Below are positions 46,518-55,297 of a stretch of 64,000 nucleotides of DNA, one piece after another (the first letter of the stretch is position 1; the number at the start of each line of letters is the position of its first letter). The position numbers and the translations under genes were made by a program. The stretch covers positions 662,444-726,443 of the forward strand of contig NZ_VIKU02000002.1 of NCBI RefSeq assembly GCF_009371985.2. Direction: 5' to 3'. The DNA is from Pelagihabitans pacificus. GTDB taxonomy: Bacteria; Bacteroidota; Bacteroidia; Flavobacteriales; Flavobacteriaceae. The notes beneath the pieces are model-generated. The model made no database searches. It was not told the origin of the DNA and saw nothing but the letters and a program-made list of their open reading frames with translations.

Positions 46518-47012
46518 GTGAGGCTTTGGATAAACATCGGCAAAAAACAAGGCAAACCTTCGGTATTGACTTGTACGAGGGAGAATGGGACATGTACCTA
46601 CTCAGCTCTTTACCCTAATCTTGAAATTCACGACATTGCCCATTTTGTGGTGGAAAAAGAGTTGGGCTACGCCGATGCCTTTTATGGATTATTGGCGCAA
46701 GGTCATGCTATTTCCGATTTTCAATTGCCAAGGAAAGAAAGACCGGAAGCACTGCACCCTACCAACTTAGCATCCGAGGCTTTGGTTACCGAACATATCG
46801 TCAACTTGCTACAAACTTATTACGCACGAAGCGAGTCGAATACGGAAATCATGACCCAACTCAAACCCATTCTTGAAGAACATCGACTTCCATATCCATC
46901 GGAGTTGACCCCTGATAAACTTGTTCGGATTACTAGAGACCTGCAACGGTTAATGACGAAATGGGAAGTGCTGCCTTCCGGTGGGGAACTGGAATTGATG
47001 TTTGAGGTGTAA
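46518..47012 (+). CDS. Protein of unknown function (GTG start)
   Basis: 164 aa starting at a GTG 5 nt after the rsmD stop. The sequence looks like a complete small domain: a basic N-terminus with KPSVLTCTRENGTCTYSAL, then IHDIAHFVVEKELGYADAFYGLLAQGH (an HDxxH pattern that could bind metal) and a helical C-terminal half ending GGELELMFEV. I do not recognise the family. It is the last member of a four-gene unit with rsmD. Confidence 0.65.
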   Translation: MRLWINIGKKQGKPSVLTCTRENGTCTYSALYPNLEIHDIAHFVVEKELGYADAFYGLLAQGHAISDFQLPRKERPEALHPTNLASEALVTEHIVNLLQTYYARSESNTEIMTQLKPILEEHRLPYPSELTPDKLVRITRDLQRLMTKWEVLPSGGELELMFEV

Positions 47013-47151
47013 ACCTTACTATATCGTGGATTTGAAAAATGAAATTAGGATTTGATCATATTCACAGTGGTTAGACACGTTAAGCCCATGGTACCACCAA
47101 AAAGAAACATTCCCGCCTCTGCAGCAATGCTATTAATAAATTTTAATAAAA

Positions 47152-47463
47152 GCAGGTCATAAGCCGGATTCTGTTTCGACCCCAAGGAGGTCGACCCTTA
47201 TCATTTATCTAGGCTTTTGGTCGCCCAAAAGCTCGAACCGTCTACCCTTCGGTTCGGACGTGCCGCCCTTAAACACCGATTTACATGACGTTTCACCGCA
47301 TAGAGTTTACCTGATTTCACTACAGCCGAACTGTACTTGCTTTCTGTTGCACTGGTCCTATCCCGAAGCGAGTTCGGGACGACGGGTGTTACCCGCTATG
47401 CCGCACTATGGTGTCCGGACTTTCCTCCCCGACCCGAGGGCCGGAGCGATAAGGAGACCTGCC
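47152..47463 (-). ncRNA. rnpB: RNase P RNA, bacterial type A
   Basis: About 312 nt. The 5' end GGCAGGTC pairs with the 3' end GACCTGC to form P1. The conserved core elements are all visible on the minus strand: GAGGAAAGTCCGGAC, the AGTGCAACAGAAAG block, and ACAGAATCCGGCTTAT near the 3' end. The ribozyme removes 5' leaders from pre-tRNAs with the RnpA protein. A consensus -7 box stands 5 nt before the predicted 5' end. Confidence 0.96.
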
Positions 47464-47468
47464 AATTA

Positions 47469-47476
47469 CAAAGTTA
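47469..47476 (-). promoter_or_regulatory. -7 box of rnpB
   Basis: TAACTTTG on the minus strand, an exact TAnnTTTG match. Five bases separate it from the predicted RNase P RNA 5' end, which gives a useful local calibration of box-to-start distance. Confidence 0.7.
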
Positions 47477-47527
47477 CATGAATTATAACAATTCCTTTGT
47501 TATTGCTTTGTTAAGTCAATACCAAGT

Positions 47528-47808
47528 TAGTAGTACCGTTCATCCAAATAGTCCCCTTATAGTTCCTATGACCAAACCGGCACACTTTGGGGCGATTCCC
47601 AGAAGATGGAACCTACTCCGGAAACATGTTTGAAAGCTCTTTATAAACTATTGAAAAGCCCTATGAATATCAAACATACGTCTATTTGACGGGCCATCCC
47701 AACCAAGGATTGGCTGTCGTAACCTATATCACTGAATGTCCAACAGTGGTTGGTTCTACCATTGTAAACCCTTTAAACCAATTGAATGGCGAACCTATCG
47801 CTTTGTGA
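47528..47808 (+). pseudogene. Possible frameshifted gene remnant
   Basis: Three overlapping plus-strand frames each look protein-like in turn and can be read as one interrupted peptide: QVSSTVHPNSPLIVP, then YDQTGTLWGD, then FPEDGTYSGNMFES. After an in-frame TAA at 47644 comes a 53-codon stretch beginning TIEKPYEYQTYVYLTGHP and ending at TGA 47806. No family is recognised and there is no start signal. It fits decay of a gene next to rnpB, but chance cannot be excluded. Confidence 0.28.
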
Positions 47809-47896
47809 AGATGGGATAAAACCTAAATTATCTTAAAGTTGTTGATAAATACGGGTAACTTCACCGTATACCACCCGTTTTATGACACTCAATTTT

Positions 47897-47904
47897 TATA
47901 TTTG
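47897..47904 (+). promoter_or_regulatory. -7 box of dnaX
   Basis: TATATTTG, an exact TAnnTTTG match, 34 nt before the TTG start. No -33 TTG is seen at the usual distance. Confidence 0.5.
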
Positions 47905-47938
47905 TACTGCTATCGAATAGCAATTAAAAGTAGGCTTT

Positions 47939-49762
47939 TTGGAACCATTTATCGTATCGGCTCGCAAGTACAGGCCCCAGACCTTTAAGGATGTTGTGGG
48001 CCAGGAATCGATTACCAATACCTTGACCAATGCCATTGAAAACAATCATTTGGCCCAAGCGTTGTTATTCTGTGGCCCTAGAGGGGTCGGTAAGACTACT
48101 TGTGCACGAATCCTCGCAAAGAAAATAAATGAAGATGGCACCCAAAGGCCCGATGAGGACTTTGCCTTTAATATCTTCGAACTCGATGCCGCCTCTAACA
48201 ACTCCGTCGACGATATTCGGAGTCTGATCGATCAAGTACGCATACCGCCCCAAGTAGGTAAATACAAGGTGTATATTATCGACGAGGTTCATATGCTCTC
48301 CCAGTCGGCATTCAACGCTTTCTTAAAGACCTTGGAAGAGCCTCCCAAACATGCTATCTTTATTTTGGCCACTACCGAAAAACACAAAATTATACCTACG
48401 ATATTATCTCGCTGCCAAATTTTCGACTTTAAACGTATTACGGTTAAGGATGCAGCCAACTATTTAAAATACATTGCCGAAAACCAGGGAATCGAAGCCG
48501 ACGAGGATGCCCTACATATAATCGCACAAAAAGCCGATGGGGCCATGCGTGACGCGCTTTCGATTTTCGATAGGGTGGTCAGTTTTTCCGGGAAGATACT
48601 GACCCGTAAAGCAGTGACCGAAAACCTGAACGTACTTGATTACGATACTTATTTCTCGGCCACGGATCTAATTCTAAAGCACGATATACCCTCCCTGCTC
48701 CTTTTATTGAACAAAACCTTGGCCCTTGGTTTTGACGGCCACCATTTTATAAACGGCCTTGCCTCCCACTTCAGGGATTTGATGGTTTGTAAACATCAGG
48801 GAACTATTGAATTATTAGAGGTCGGTGAAACTGCCAAACAACAATATTTGGAACAGTCAAAAAAAACCAGTACTTCCTTCCTACTTGAAGCGCTGGAAAA
48901 GGCCAACGACTGTGACCTCAACTATAAGACCAGCAAGAATCAACGGCTGTTGGTGGAACTCACCCTCATGAAGCTGGCCTCCATCGACTTTGAAGGTGAA
49001 AAAAAAAATCCTGAATCGATAGCTCTCGCCAACCAAACTACCAATTTTATCGCCCCGGCTTCATTCTTTAAGAATGAAGATACCTCCCAAGCAACAGTAA
49101 GGAATTCCGAACTAGTCTCGCGTAGATCCGAACTGCTAAAGCAAAAAATATCCGAACAGGAAACAACGGTCCCGGCTTCCGGAAATGAGCCATCGGTTGC
49201 CGTTGCGGAACCGATTATTGAAACAATGGTCGGCTCTTCCGACCCTGTCGATACAACGACCGTTGCCAATGCTAAGAGAATCAATATCAAAATACCGTCA
49301 AAACGGGTCTCTGGACTTTCCATCTCCAGTCTAAAGGCCAAAAAAGAGCATCAATTAAACAAAAAGGAGGAGGTACTCGATGAAAACAACCTTCCCAAGA
49401 CCAGCTTTACAGAAGAGGAGATGCAGCGACATTGGTACGATTTTGTAAAACAAATCGATGCAAAAGGACAAAAAATATTGGCCTCTAATCTTTCCACCGA
49501 CACGCCCAAAGTGCTCAAGGACCAAACAATTTGGATCGAATTACCCAACGGTACCATGAAAAAAGAGGTAGAACGGGAACAATTTGGCTTACTAGCGTAC
49601 CTGCGATCAAAATTGAATAATCATTTCATCGATTTAAAAATCACCGTAAACGAAGAAACCGCTAAAAAGTTTGCCTTTACCCCCGAGGAGAAATATGAAA
49701 AATTAAGGGAAAAGAACCCGGCCATAGACCTTTTAAGACAAGAGTTCGATTTAGACCTTTAG
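47939..49762 (+). CDS. dnaX: DNA polymerase III subunit gamma/tau (TTG start)
   Basis: A 607-aa clamp-loader ATPase of the replisome. Walker A is GPRGVGKT (46-53), Walker B is VYIIDEVHMLS near 110-120, and sensor SRC is at ILSRCQIF. The segment where E. coli DnaX carries a four-cysteine zinc module reads KINEDGTQRPDEDFAFNIF instead, with no cysteines, as usual for this phylum. The tail beyond residue 370 is low-complexity then a C-terminal polymerase-binding region. The start must be TTG: an in-frame TAG at 47918-47920 is followed by no ATG or GTG, and MEPFIVSARKYRP is the expected N-terminus. It overlaps the TMEM220-like gene convergently by 12 nt. Confidence 0.95.
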   Translation: MEPFIVSARKYRPQTFKDVVGQESITNTLTNAIENNHLAQALLFCGPRGVGKTTCARILAKKINEDGTQRPDEDFAFNIFELDAASNNSVDDIRSLIDQVRIPPQVGKYKVYIIDEVHMLSQSAFNAFLKTLEEPPKHAIFILATTEKHKIIPTILSRCQIFDFKRITVKDAANYLKYIAENQGIEADEDALHIIAQKADGAMRDALSIFDRVVSFSGKILTRKAVTENLNVLDYDTYFSATDLILKHDIPSLLLLLNKTLALGFDGHHFINGLASHFRDLMVCKHQGTIELLEVGETAKQQYLEQSKKTSTSFLLEALEKANDCDLNYKTSKNQRLLVELTLMKLASIDFEGEKKNPESIALANQTTNFIAPASFFKNEDTSQATVRNSELVSRRSELLKQKISEQETTVPASGNEPSVAVAEPIIETMVGSSDPVDTTTVANAKRINIKIPSKRVSGLSISSLKAKKEHQLNKKEEVLDENNLPKTSFTEEEMQRHWYDFVKQIDAKGQKILASNLSTDTPKVLKDQTIWIELPNGTMKKEVEREQFGLLAYLRSKLNNHFIDLKITVNEETAKKFAFTPEEKYEKLREKNPAIDLLRQEFDLDL

Positions 49763-50110
49763 CCTGTTACGATACCAACTCCAAATAGAAAAGGAAAACA
49801 TTACCAAAGCCAAAATCAACAACCCAAAAGACTCCCTGCCCTCCTCTACATTTTTTATGTCCCCTGAATCAATGCCAAAACCTACGAACTCTTCGGGGAA
49901 TACGTAGAAAAAACCCAAAATAAAAAGGACACCTGCGAACAAAGGCAGCCAAAAAGGAATCTTTTGCAAGGCAAAACCAAAGCACAGTATGGCAGCCAGC
50001 CCATAAATTACAATCCATAGGAAGGGGTCTGGGTCATTATATTGTAAAATGGCCGAAACCACACATAAGACGCCAAAAAGCCAAGCAAAGACTTTAAAAA
50101 AAAGATTCAT
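49751..50110 (-). CDS. TMEM220-like membrane protein
   Basis: 119 aa with four hydrophobic segments (about 5-22, 28-48, 52-70, 92-112) and the family-typical QYNDPDPFLWIVIYG between the first two. Function unknown. The -7 box at 50115-50122 is only 4 nt from the ATG, so the mRNA is probably leaderless. It is divergent from miaE. Confidence 0.85.
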   Translation of the reverse strand: MNLFFKVFAWLFGVLCVVSAILQYNDPDPFLWIVIYGLAAILCFGFALQKIPFWLPLFAGVLFILGFFYVFPEEFVGFGIDSGDIKNVEEGRESFGLLILALVMFSFSIWSWYRNRLKV

Positions 50111-50114
50111 CCAA

Positions 50115-50122
50115 CAAATATA
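50115..50122 (-). promoter_or_regulatory. -7 box of the TMEM220-like gene
   Basis: TATATTTG on the minus strand, exact consensus, 4 nt before the ATG at 50110. With the 5-6 nt box-to-start distance seen at rnpB, transcription would begin on the start codon. Confidence 0.55.
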
Positions 50123-50131
50123 AAACCATAT

Positions 50132-50162
50132 TTTGATTACGAAAGTAATCCTATTACTTTTG
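50132..50162 (+). promoter_or_regulatory. miaE promoter with an embedded palindrome
   Basis: TTTG (50132-50135), 19 nt, TACTTTTG (50155-50162): full consensus, 19 nt before the miaE ATG. The spacer is occupied by the perfect inverted repeat GATTAC-GAAA-GTAATC (50135-50150), whose 4-nt spacing matches Crp/Fnr-type sites. Bound protein would block polymerase here and would sit at the -33 region of the divergent gene. Confidence 0.65.
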
Positions 50163-50181
50163 GGATTAAATCCAATGAACT

Positions 50182-50763
50182 ATGCTCGGTCTAAAATTGC
50201 CTACAGATCCTCGATGGGTGAACATTGTGGAAAAAAATATCGATGAAATCTTGACCGACCATGCCTACTGCGAGCAAAAAGCTGCCAGTACGGCCATTTC
50301 ACTCATTGTAAATTTTCCTGAATACCCCGATTTAGTTACCGAAATGGTGGCACTTTCGAGGGAGGAAATGGGCCATTTCAAGATGGTTCATGACCGCATA
50401 CTCGCTAGGGGGAAATCACTTGGCCGCTATCGAAAGGATGATTATGTAATTGCACTGATGAAATTCTTTCCAAAAGGGGGCGATAGGACGACCCAATTGG
50501 TACATCGACTACTGTATGCTGCCTTGATAGAGGCCCGTAGTTGTGAGCGGTTTAGACTGCTTTCCGAACAGCTCAAAGACAGGCAACTTGCGGATTTTTA
50601 CCATAAACTGATGATCAGCGAGGCGGGGCATTATACGATGTTCCTGAAATTTGCCAGACAGTATGGAAATCGAGAAGAGGTCGATAAAAAGTGGCAAGAG
50701 CTGCTTGACTATGAAGCTGAAATCATGAAAAATCTCGGAAAAAAAGAAACCATACACGGCTAA
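50182..50763 (+). CDS. miaE: tRNA-(ms2io6A)-hydroxylase
   Basis: A 193-aa nonheme di-iron monooxygenase that uses O2 to hydroxylate the isopentenyl group of ms2i6A at position 37 of tRNAs. The ferritin-like ligand set is visible: a first Glu in CEQKAAS, EEMGHFKMVH (ExxH), EARSCERF and EAGHYTMF (ExxH). The start ATG at 50182 gives the normal N-terminus MLGLKLPTDPRW. It is transcribed alone from a consensus promoter carrying a palindrome. Confidence 0.94.
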   Translation: MLGLKLPTDPRWVNIVEKNIDEILTDHAYCEQKAASTAISLIVNFPEYPDLVTEMVALSREEMGHFKMVHDRILARGKSLGRYRKDDYVIALMKFFPKGGDRTTQLVHRLLYAALIEARSCERFRLLSEQLKDRQLADFYHKLMISEAGHYTMFLKFARQYGNREEVDKKWQELLDYEAEIMKNLGKKETIHG

Positions 50764-50840
50764 AACCCGCCGTTCACAATACGGATTGGCAAAGGTCTTC
50801 AAACAGGAACGAAGAATTAAACCTTCCCAAACCCTAAACA

Positions 50841-52907
50841 CTACGATTCGAGCTTTCTTTGATAGTACCCATACTTTTCGAACTGAGATCGCAGTGGCTT
50901 ACTGTTGTTCTTCCGATAGGCATTATCCTGGGCTTCGTTAAAAACCCGTGCCTTCACATTGTCTCTCCATGAAATATCAAAAGTATCGAGTAATTCCTGT
51001 TTTACCTCTTCGTCATAAATAGGACACCCCACTTCCACCCGATAGTCTATATTCCGGGTCATCCAATCCGCAGAGGAAATATACATCTTGGGATTGCCTT
51101 CATTCGCAAAAATAAAAAGACGTGAATGTTCCAGAAATTTATCGACGATACTGATGGCCTCTATGTTTTCGCTCATCCCCTTGACCCCTGGTACCAGACA
51201 GCAAATACCACGAATAATCAATTGTACCTTTACGCCTGCCCTACTGGCCTCATAAAGCTTATCGACCATTTTGTAGGAAGTGAAGCTATTCATCTTAATT
51301 TTAATGTACGCCTCTTTCCCCACAATGGCATTGGCAATCTCATTATCGATCAATTTCTCAAAAACCGTTTGTGTATAATGCGGAGATACGATAAGGTGCT
51401 TGTATTTGGTAATTTTATAGGTAGTCTCGAAGAAGTCGAATACTTTGTTCAGTTCTTTTAAAATGGCATCATGCGCCGTAAATAACGTGTAATCGGTATA
51501 AATCCTTGCGGTTGATTCGTTAAAGTTTCCAGTACTAATGAAGCCGTACCTTTTTATCGCATCCCCTTCCTCTCGTTCTATGACACAGGTTTTACTATGT
51601 ACCTTAAGTCCGGGCACACCAAAACTAAGTTTTACACCCTCTGCCTGCAGTTGTTCCGCATATTGAATATTGGCTTCCTCATCGAACCGTGCCCGTAGTT
51701 CTATTTGTACCGTGACCTGTTTTCCGTTTTTGACCGCATTGGCCAACGAAGCTGCCACCTGGGAGTCTTTTGCCAGGCGGTAAACGGTGATTTTAATACT
51801 CCTTACCTTTGGATCCAACGCGGCTTCCCGTAAAAACTTTATGATATAGGAAAAAGTATGATAAGGTGTATACTGTAAGTAGTCTTTCTTTGCAATTTGC
51901 TCGAAAAGGCTTCCTTCGAACGATAAACCCTTTACGGGTAGTGGTTTGATTTTTTCGTAGAGCAAATCATCCCTTCCAAGGCTTGGAAAACCCATGTAAT
52001 CCCTCCTGTTATGATACCTTCCCCCTGGAATCACACTGTCGGTATCCTCGATGTTCATTTTATCCTTTAGAAAATTGAGGGTGTCTTCTTCAATACCCTT
52101 GTCGTAAACAAAACGGACGGGATCACCAATTCTACGGTCCGCAACGCTCGCGGAGATTTTTTCGATAAAGCTTTTGCTCAAGTCATTGTCCATATCCAGC
52201 TCGGCATCCCTAGTTATCTTGATCATATGGGCCGAGATAGCGCTGTAATCGAACATGGTAAATACATTGTCCAAGCAATAACGAATCAGATCATCCAGGA
52301 TAATGATGTAGTTCTTATCGCCCTCTTTCGGCAATACGACGAACCGATCGATTCCCTTGGGAATCTCGATCAACGCATATTTTTTTTCTGGACGGTCTTC
52401 ATCAGACGTTAAAACCATTTTAATTGCCAAATAGGCCGCCGTGTCTTTTAGTATAGGAAATTCTGTGAGATCGTTAAGAATAATGGTCATCAACTGTGGA
52501 CTCACATTCTGCAGGAAATAGTTTTTTACGAATACCGATTGCGCCGGAGATAGTTCGGTTTCCTGAAGGATAAAGATATTCTGCCTTTCGAGCTCTTCTT
52601 CTATATTGCCTAAAATTCGAAGACTTTTGGCCTGTTGTTCGATACAGATTTCGGTGATTTCCGCCAGCAAATCCTTCGCGGTCTCCCCCCCCAAAACACT
52701 TTTTCCCTTTTTTCCGGCTTCTACGATTCGTTTTACCGTTGCGTAGCGAACCTTAAAAAATTCATCGAGGTTGTTCGAAAAAATACCCAGAAATCGAAGC
52801 CTTTCGATCAACGGTACGTTGGAATCGGCGCTTTCCTGAAGTACCCGCTCATTGAACCGCAACCAACTAATCTCCCGATTGATGTACTGATTTCTGACTT
52901 TTATCAT
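50841..52907 (-). CDS. ppk1: Polyphosphate kinase 1
   Basis: A 688-aa enzyme that reversibly makes polyphosphate from ATP. It begins with the N domain NREISWLRFNERVLQES and has two phospholipase-D-like catalytic halves. The autophosphorylated histidine lies in LKVHSKTCVIERE (about 430-442) and the second site region in FNESTARIYTDYTLFTA. The C-terminal domain includes RGICCLVPGVKGMSENIEAISIVDKFLEHSR in parts near 595-625. Its ATG is immediately next to the stop of the SixA-like phosphatase gene. Confidence 0.96.
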   Translation of the reverse strand: MIKVRNQYINREISWLRFNERVLQESADSNVPLIERLRFLGIFSNNLDEFFKVRYATVKRIVEAGKKGKSVLGGETAKDLLAEITEICIEQQAKSLRILGNIEEELERQNIFILQETELSPAQSVFVKNYFLQNVSPQLMTIILNDLTEFPILKDTAAYLAIKMVLTSDEDRPEKKYALIEIPKGIDRFVVLPKEGDKNYIIILDDLIRYCLDNVFTMFDYSAISAHMIKITRDAELDMDNDLSKSFIEKISASVADRRIGDPVRFVYDKGIEEDTLNFLKDKMNIEDTDSVIPGGRYHNRRDYMGFPSLGRDDLLYEKIKPLPVKGLSFEGSLFEQIAKKDYLQYTPYHTFSYIIKFLREAALDPKVRSIKITVYRLAKDSQVAASLANAVKNGKQVTVQIELRARFDEEANIQYAEQLQAEGVKLSFGVPGLKVHSKTCVIEREEGDAIKRYGFISTGNFNESTARIYTDYTLFTAHDAILKELNKVFDFFETTYKITKYKHLIVSPHYTQTVFEKLIDNEIANAIVGKEAYIKIKMNSFTSYKMVDKLYEASRAGVKVQLIIRGICCLVPGVKGMSENIEAISIVDKFLEHSRLFIFANEGNPKMYISSADWMTRNIDYRVEVGCPIYDEEVKQELLDTFDISWRDNVKARVFNEAQDNAYRKNNSKPLRSQFEKYGYYQRKLES

Positions 52908-53393
52908 TTATCTAATGTGCTTTGGAAAAATAGTCTGTACGGTGGTTCCCTTTTCTATTTTCGCCCAACTGTCGGCACCGAACTGTATATGCACCAGACC
53001 ACTAGTTGGAACATTGTCAATATAGGTATTTCCCAACAAATTGGCAATATAGGTGAAGGCATGATTATGCCCGAAAATCATTACCGTTGTCAGGTCTTCG
53101 TCAAGTTCCCGAAGCAATTGGAGCACCTCATCCCCGGAAAAGTCGTAGAGGCGGTCGGTAATCCGGAGGCGGTCAAAAGGGAGATGCAGTTGTCTCAAAA
53201 ATATCATACAGGTGTGCAATGCCCTGTTTGCAGGACTTGAAAATACCCAATCAATACCCTTTCCCTGATTCGCCCATTCTTGGGAGACCAACAATGCGTC
53301 GGCAATACCCCGTTCTTTAAGGGGACGGTCTTTATCGCTTACATTATAGTCCCAAGAGGACTTACCATGTCGAATGAGAATCAATTCTTTCAT
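52908..53393 (-). CDS. SixA-like histidine phosphatase
   Basis: A 161-aa branch-2-type histidine phosphatase of the SixA kind. The active-site motif LILIRHGKSSWDYN (4-17) contains the nucleophilic His8, and the second His lies in MIFGHNHAFTY near 112-122. SixA removes phosphate from histidine on phosphotransfer proteins; here the gene touches ppk1 with no spacing, so a role in polyphosphate or phosphotransfer metabolism is plausible but unproven. Confidence 0.86.
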   Translation of the reverse strand: MKELILIRHGKSSWDYNVSDKDRPLKERGIADALLVSQEWANQGKGIDWVFSSPANRALHTCMIFLRQLHLPFDRLRITDRLYDFSGDEVLQLLRELDEDLTTVMIFGHNHAFTYIANLLGNTYIDNVPTSGLVHIQFGADSWAKIEKGTTVQTIFPKHIR

Positions 53394-53462
53394 ATCTACA
53401 AAAATTTAAGCTCGCCGTAAAATTCATATCGTAGGAACAACCATTGACTTTCCCTCTTCATC

Positions 53463-54110
53463 TTAGGGTGCCAATCGTTCTATTTTCCAATCCAAATTTT
53501 CCTGCAGACTATACCGGATACGGTCGTGCAGCCTATTGGGTCTTCCCTGCCAGAATTCCATGGATAGCGGCCTCACCAGATAACCTCCCCAAAAATCGGG
53601 TCGTTCTATTTCCTTGCCCTGATATTCTTTTTCCAAAGCTTTCAACTTTTCCTCAAGCACATCCCTAGACGCGATAACCGAGCTCTGGTTCGATACAATG
53701 GCTCCCAGTTTGCTTCCCTCCGGTCGCGATTCGAAATACCCGTCCGAGAGATTTTCCGCAATCTTTTCGGTAGTGCCTTTTATAATCACCTGTCGCTCCA
53801 TATGGGGCCAAAAGAACGAAATACAAACCTTTGGATTCTTCGCAATGGCCTTTCCCTTCTCACTCTCATAGTTTGTGTAAAATATAAAACCTTCGTGCGT
53901 ATACTTTTTCAAGAGTACCACACGGGACTTGGGAAAACCATCCAAGCCAATGGTGCTGACGGTCATGGCATTGGGCTCATCGACCCCATCGGTAGCCTCT
54001 ACCTCATAAAACCATTTTTGAAAAAGCTCAATGGGATTATCCGAAATGGAATCTTCGATAAGAGCGCTTTTTTCATATGACTTTCGATAATCACCTAGGT
54101 CTTTTTGCAT
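53463..54110 (-). CDS. pdxH: Pyridoxamine 5'-phosphate oxidase
   Basis: A 215-aa FMN-dependent oxidase that makes pyridoxal 5'-phosphate. The opening LGDYRKSYEKSALIED, the FMN/phosphate-binding PKSRVVLLKKYTHEGFIFYTNYES, FWPHMERQVIIKG and the C-terminal signature MEFWQGRPNRLHDRIRY are all present. It is in the middle of the pyrR-ppk1 minus-strand run. Confidence 0.96.
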   Translation of the reverse strand: MQKDLGDYRKSYEKSALIEDSISDNPIELFQKWFYEVEATDGVDEPNAMTVSTIGLDGFPKSRVVLLKKYTHEGFIFYTNYESEKGKAIAKNPKVCISFFWPHMERQVIIKGTTEKIAENLSDGYFESRPEGSKLGAIVSNQSSVIASRDVLEEKLKALEKEYQGKEIERPDFWGGYLVRPLSMEFWQGRPNRLHDRIRYSLQENLDWKIERLAP

Positions 54111-54241
54111 GTCGGGTTCATCTTGCTATTATAGGGTAAAGTTCATCAAAAGAAAAGGAACTATAAAATGGATTAGCCCCTAATTATCAAAAAAATAGCT
54201 GGAAATCGAGTGGTTTTGGACTTATCAGGGTGTATTCAAAC

Positions 54242-55147
54242 TCAAAGGTTGAATACCTTACCGTCATCGGCCAACTCCACCTCGGGAAAAATTTCGGTCG
54301 CTTCCTCCTTGAAAAGATCGATAGACTTATACCGAGTGGAGTAATGTCCTAGGATAAGAGTGCCTACATTGGCCGCCTTCGCAATGGCGGCGGCTTCTTT
54401 GGCGGTGGCGTGTTTGGTTTTACCGGATAGATGGGCCTCGGTCTCCAAAAAAGTCGATTCGTGATAAAGAACGTCTACCCCGGTAATTTGAGGAACCAAT
54501 TCCGGCCGATAGGCCGTATCGCTACAGTAGGCATAGCTTTTAGGTGCCACCGGATCGAAGGTAAGGACTTCATTGGGAACAAGGGTGCCATCATCAAGAA
54601 TTACATCGTTACCGCTTTTAATATTCCGGAAATAGGCCTTGTCGATGTTGTATTTACCAACTGCCTCGACATTGAGTTTACGATCTGATGGTTTTTCCCG
54701 AAAAAGAAATCCGTTTGTGTAGACCCGGTGGTCTAGAGGTATGGTTTCTACAGTGACCTTGTCATCCTCATAAATCAATACGGGACGTTTTTCCTTAAGC
54801 TCGTGAAAGACTAATTGATAGTTGGTCCATGAGTCGCCCAACTTCATTAAAAGGGTGATCGCCTCCTTGATTCCCTTGGGGCCGTAAACATTCAGTTCCT
54901 TATCCCTTCCCAAAAGACGAAAAGTAGAGATGAGCCCTGGCAGTCCGAAGAAATGATCACCGTGTAAATGGGATATGAAAATGTGATTGATTCTAGAAAA
55001 TCTAATCTTGTTCTTTCTTAACTGCACCTGTGTGCCTTCCCCACAATCGATCAAAAAGAGATGATTCCTGATTTCCAGAACCTGGGAAGTCGGGTTGGTC
55101 AAGGTTCTGGGGGTAGCGGCATAACAACCAAGGATTTGGAGCTTCAT
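54242..55147 (-). CDS. rnz: Ribonuclease Z
   Basis: A 301-aa metallo-beta-lactamase-fold tRNase Z that trims pre-tRNA 3' trailers. I start it at MKLQILGCYAATP (55147), the family N-terminus; the frame is open upstream without similarity. The zinc motif HLHGDH is at 60-65 (with His60, His62, Asp64, His65), and the later metal residues occur in YCSDTAY, YHESTF and GHYSTRYK. It cooperates with RNase P, whose RNA gene is 7 kb away. Confidence 0.94.
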   Translation of the reverse strand: MKLQILGCYAATPRTLTNPTSQVLEIRNHLFLIDCGEGTQVQLRKNKIRFSRINHIFISHLHGDHFFGLPGLISTFRLLGRDKELNVYGPKGIKEAITLLMKLGDSWTNYQLVFHELKEKRPVLIYEDDKVTVETIPLDHRVYTNGFLFREKPSDRKLNVEAVGKYNIDKAYFRNIKSGNDVILDDGTLVPNEVLTFDPVAPKSYAYCSDTAYRPELVPQITGVDVLYHESTFLETEAHLSGKTKHATAKEAAAIAKAANVGTLILGHYSTRYKSIDLFKEEATEIFPEVELADDGKVFNL

Positions 55148-55297
55148 GTTCCTAAGTTCGTGGTTTGTGATAGTGTATTTTTTTTGTGCAATCTCCCCTG
55201 AATCCAAAGGTGCCGGGATAATGGCTATGAAGATGGAAACAGATCTTTCGTTTCTGCGTTTCTTCAGTTGTCCGGACGAAATCAAATCGCATAACCA

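Noticed and set aside
47260..47481. Open frames across the rnpB locus
   Set aside because: They lie antisense to the conserved RNase P RNA core and have no coding features.
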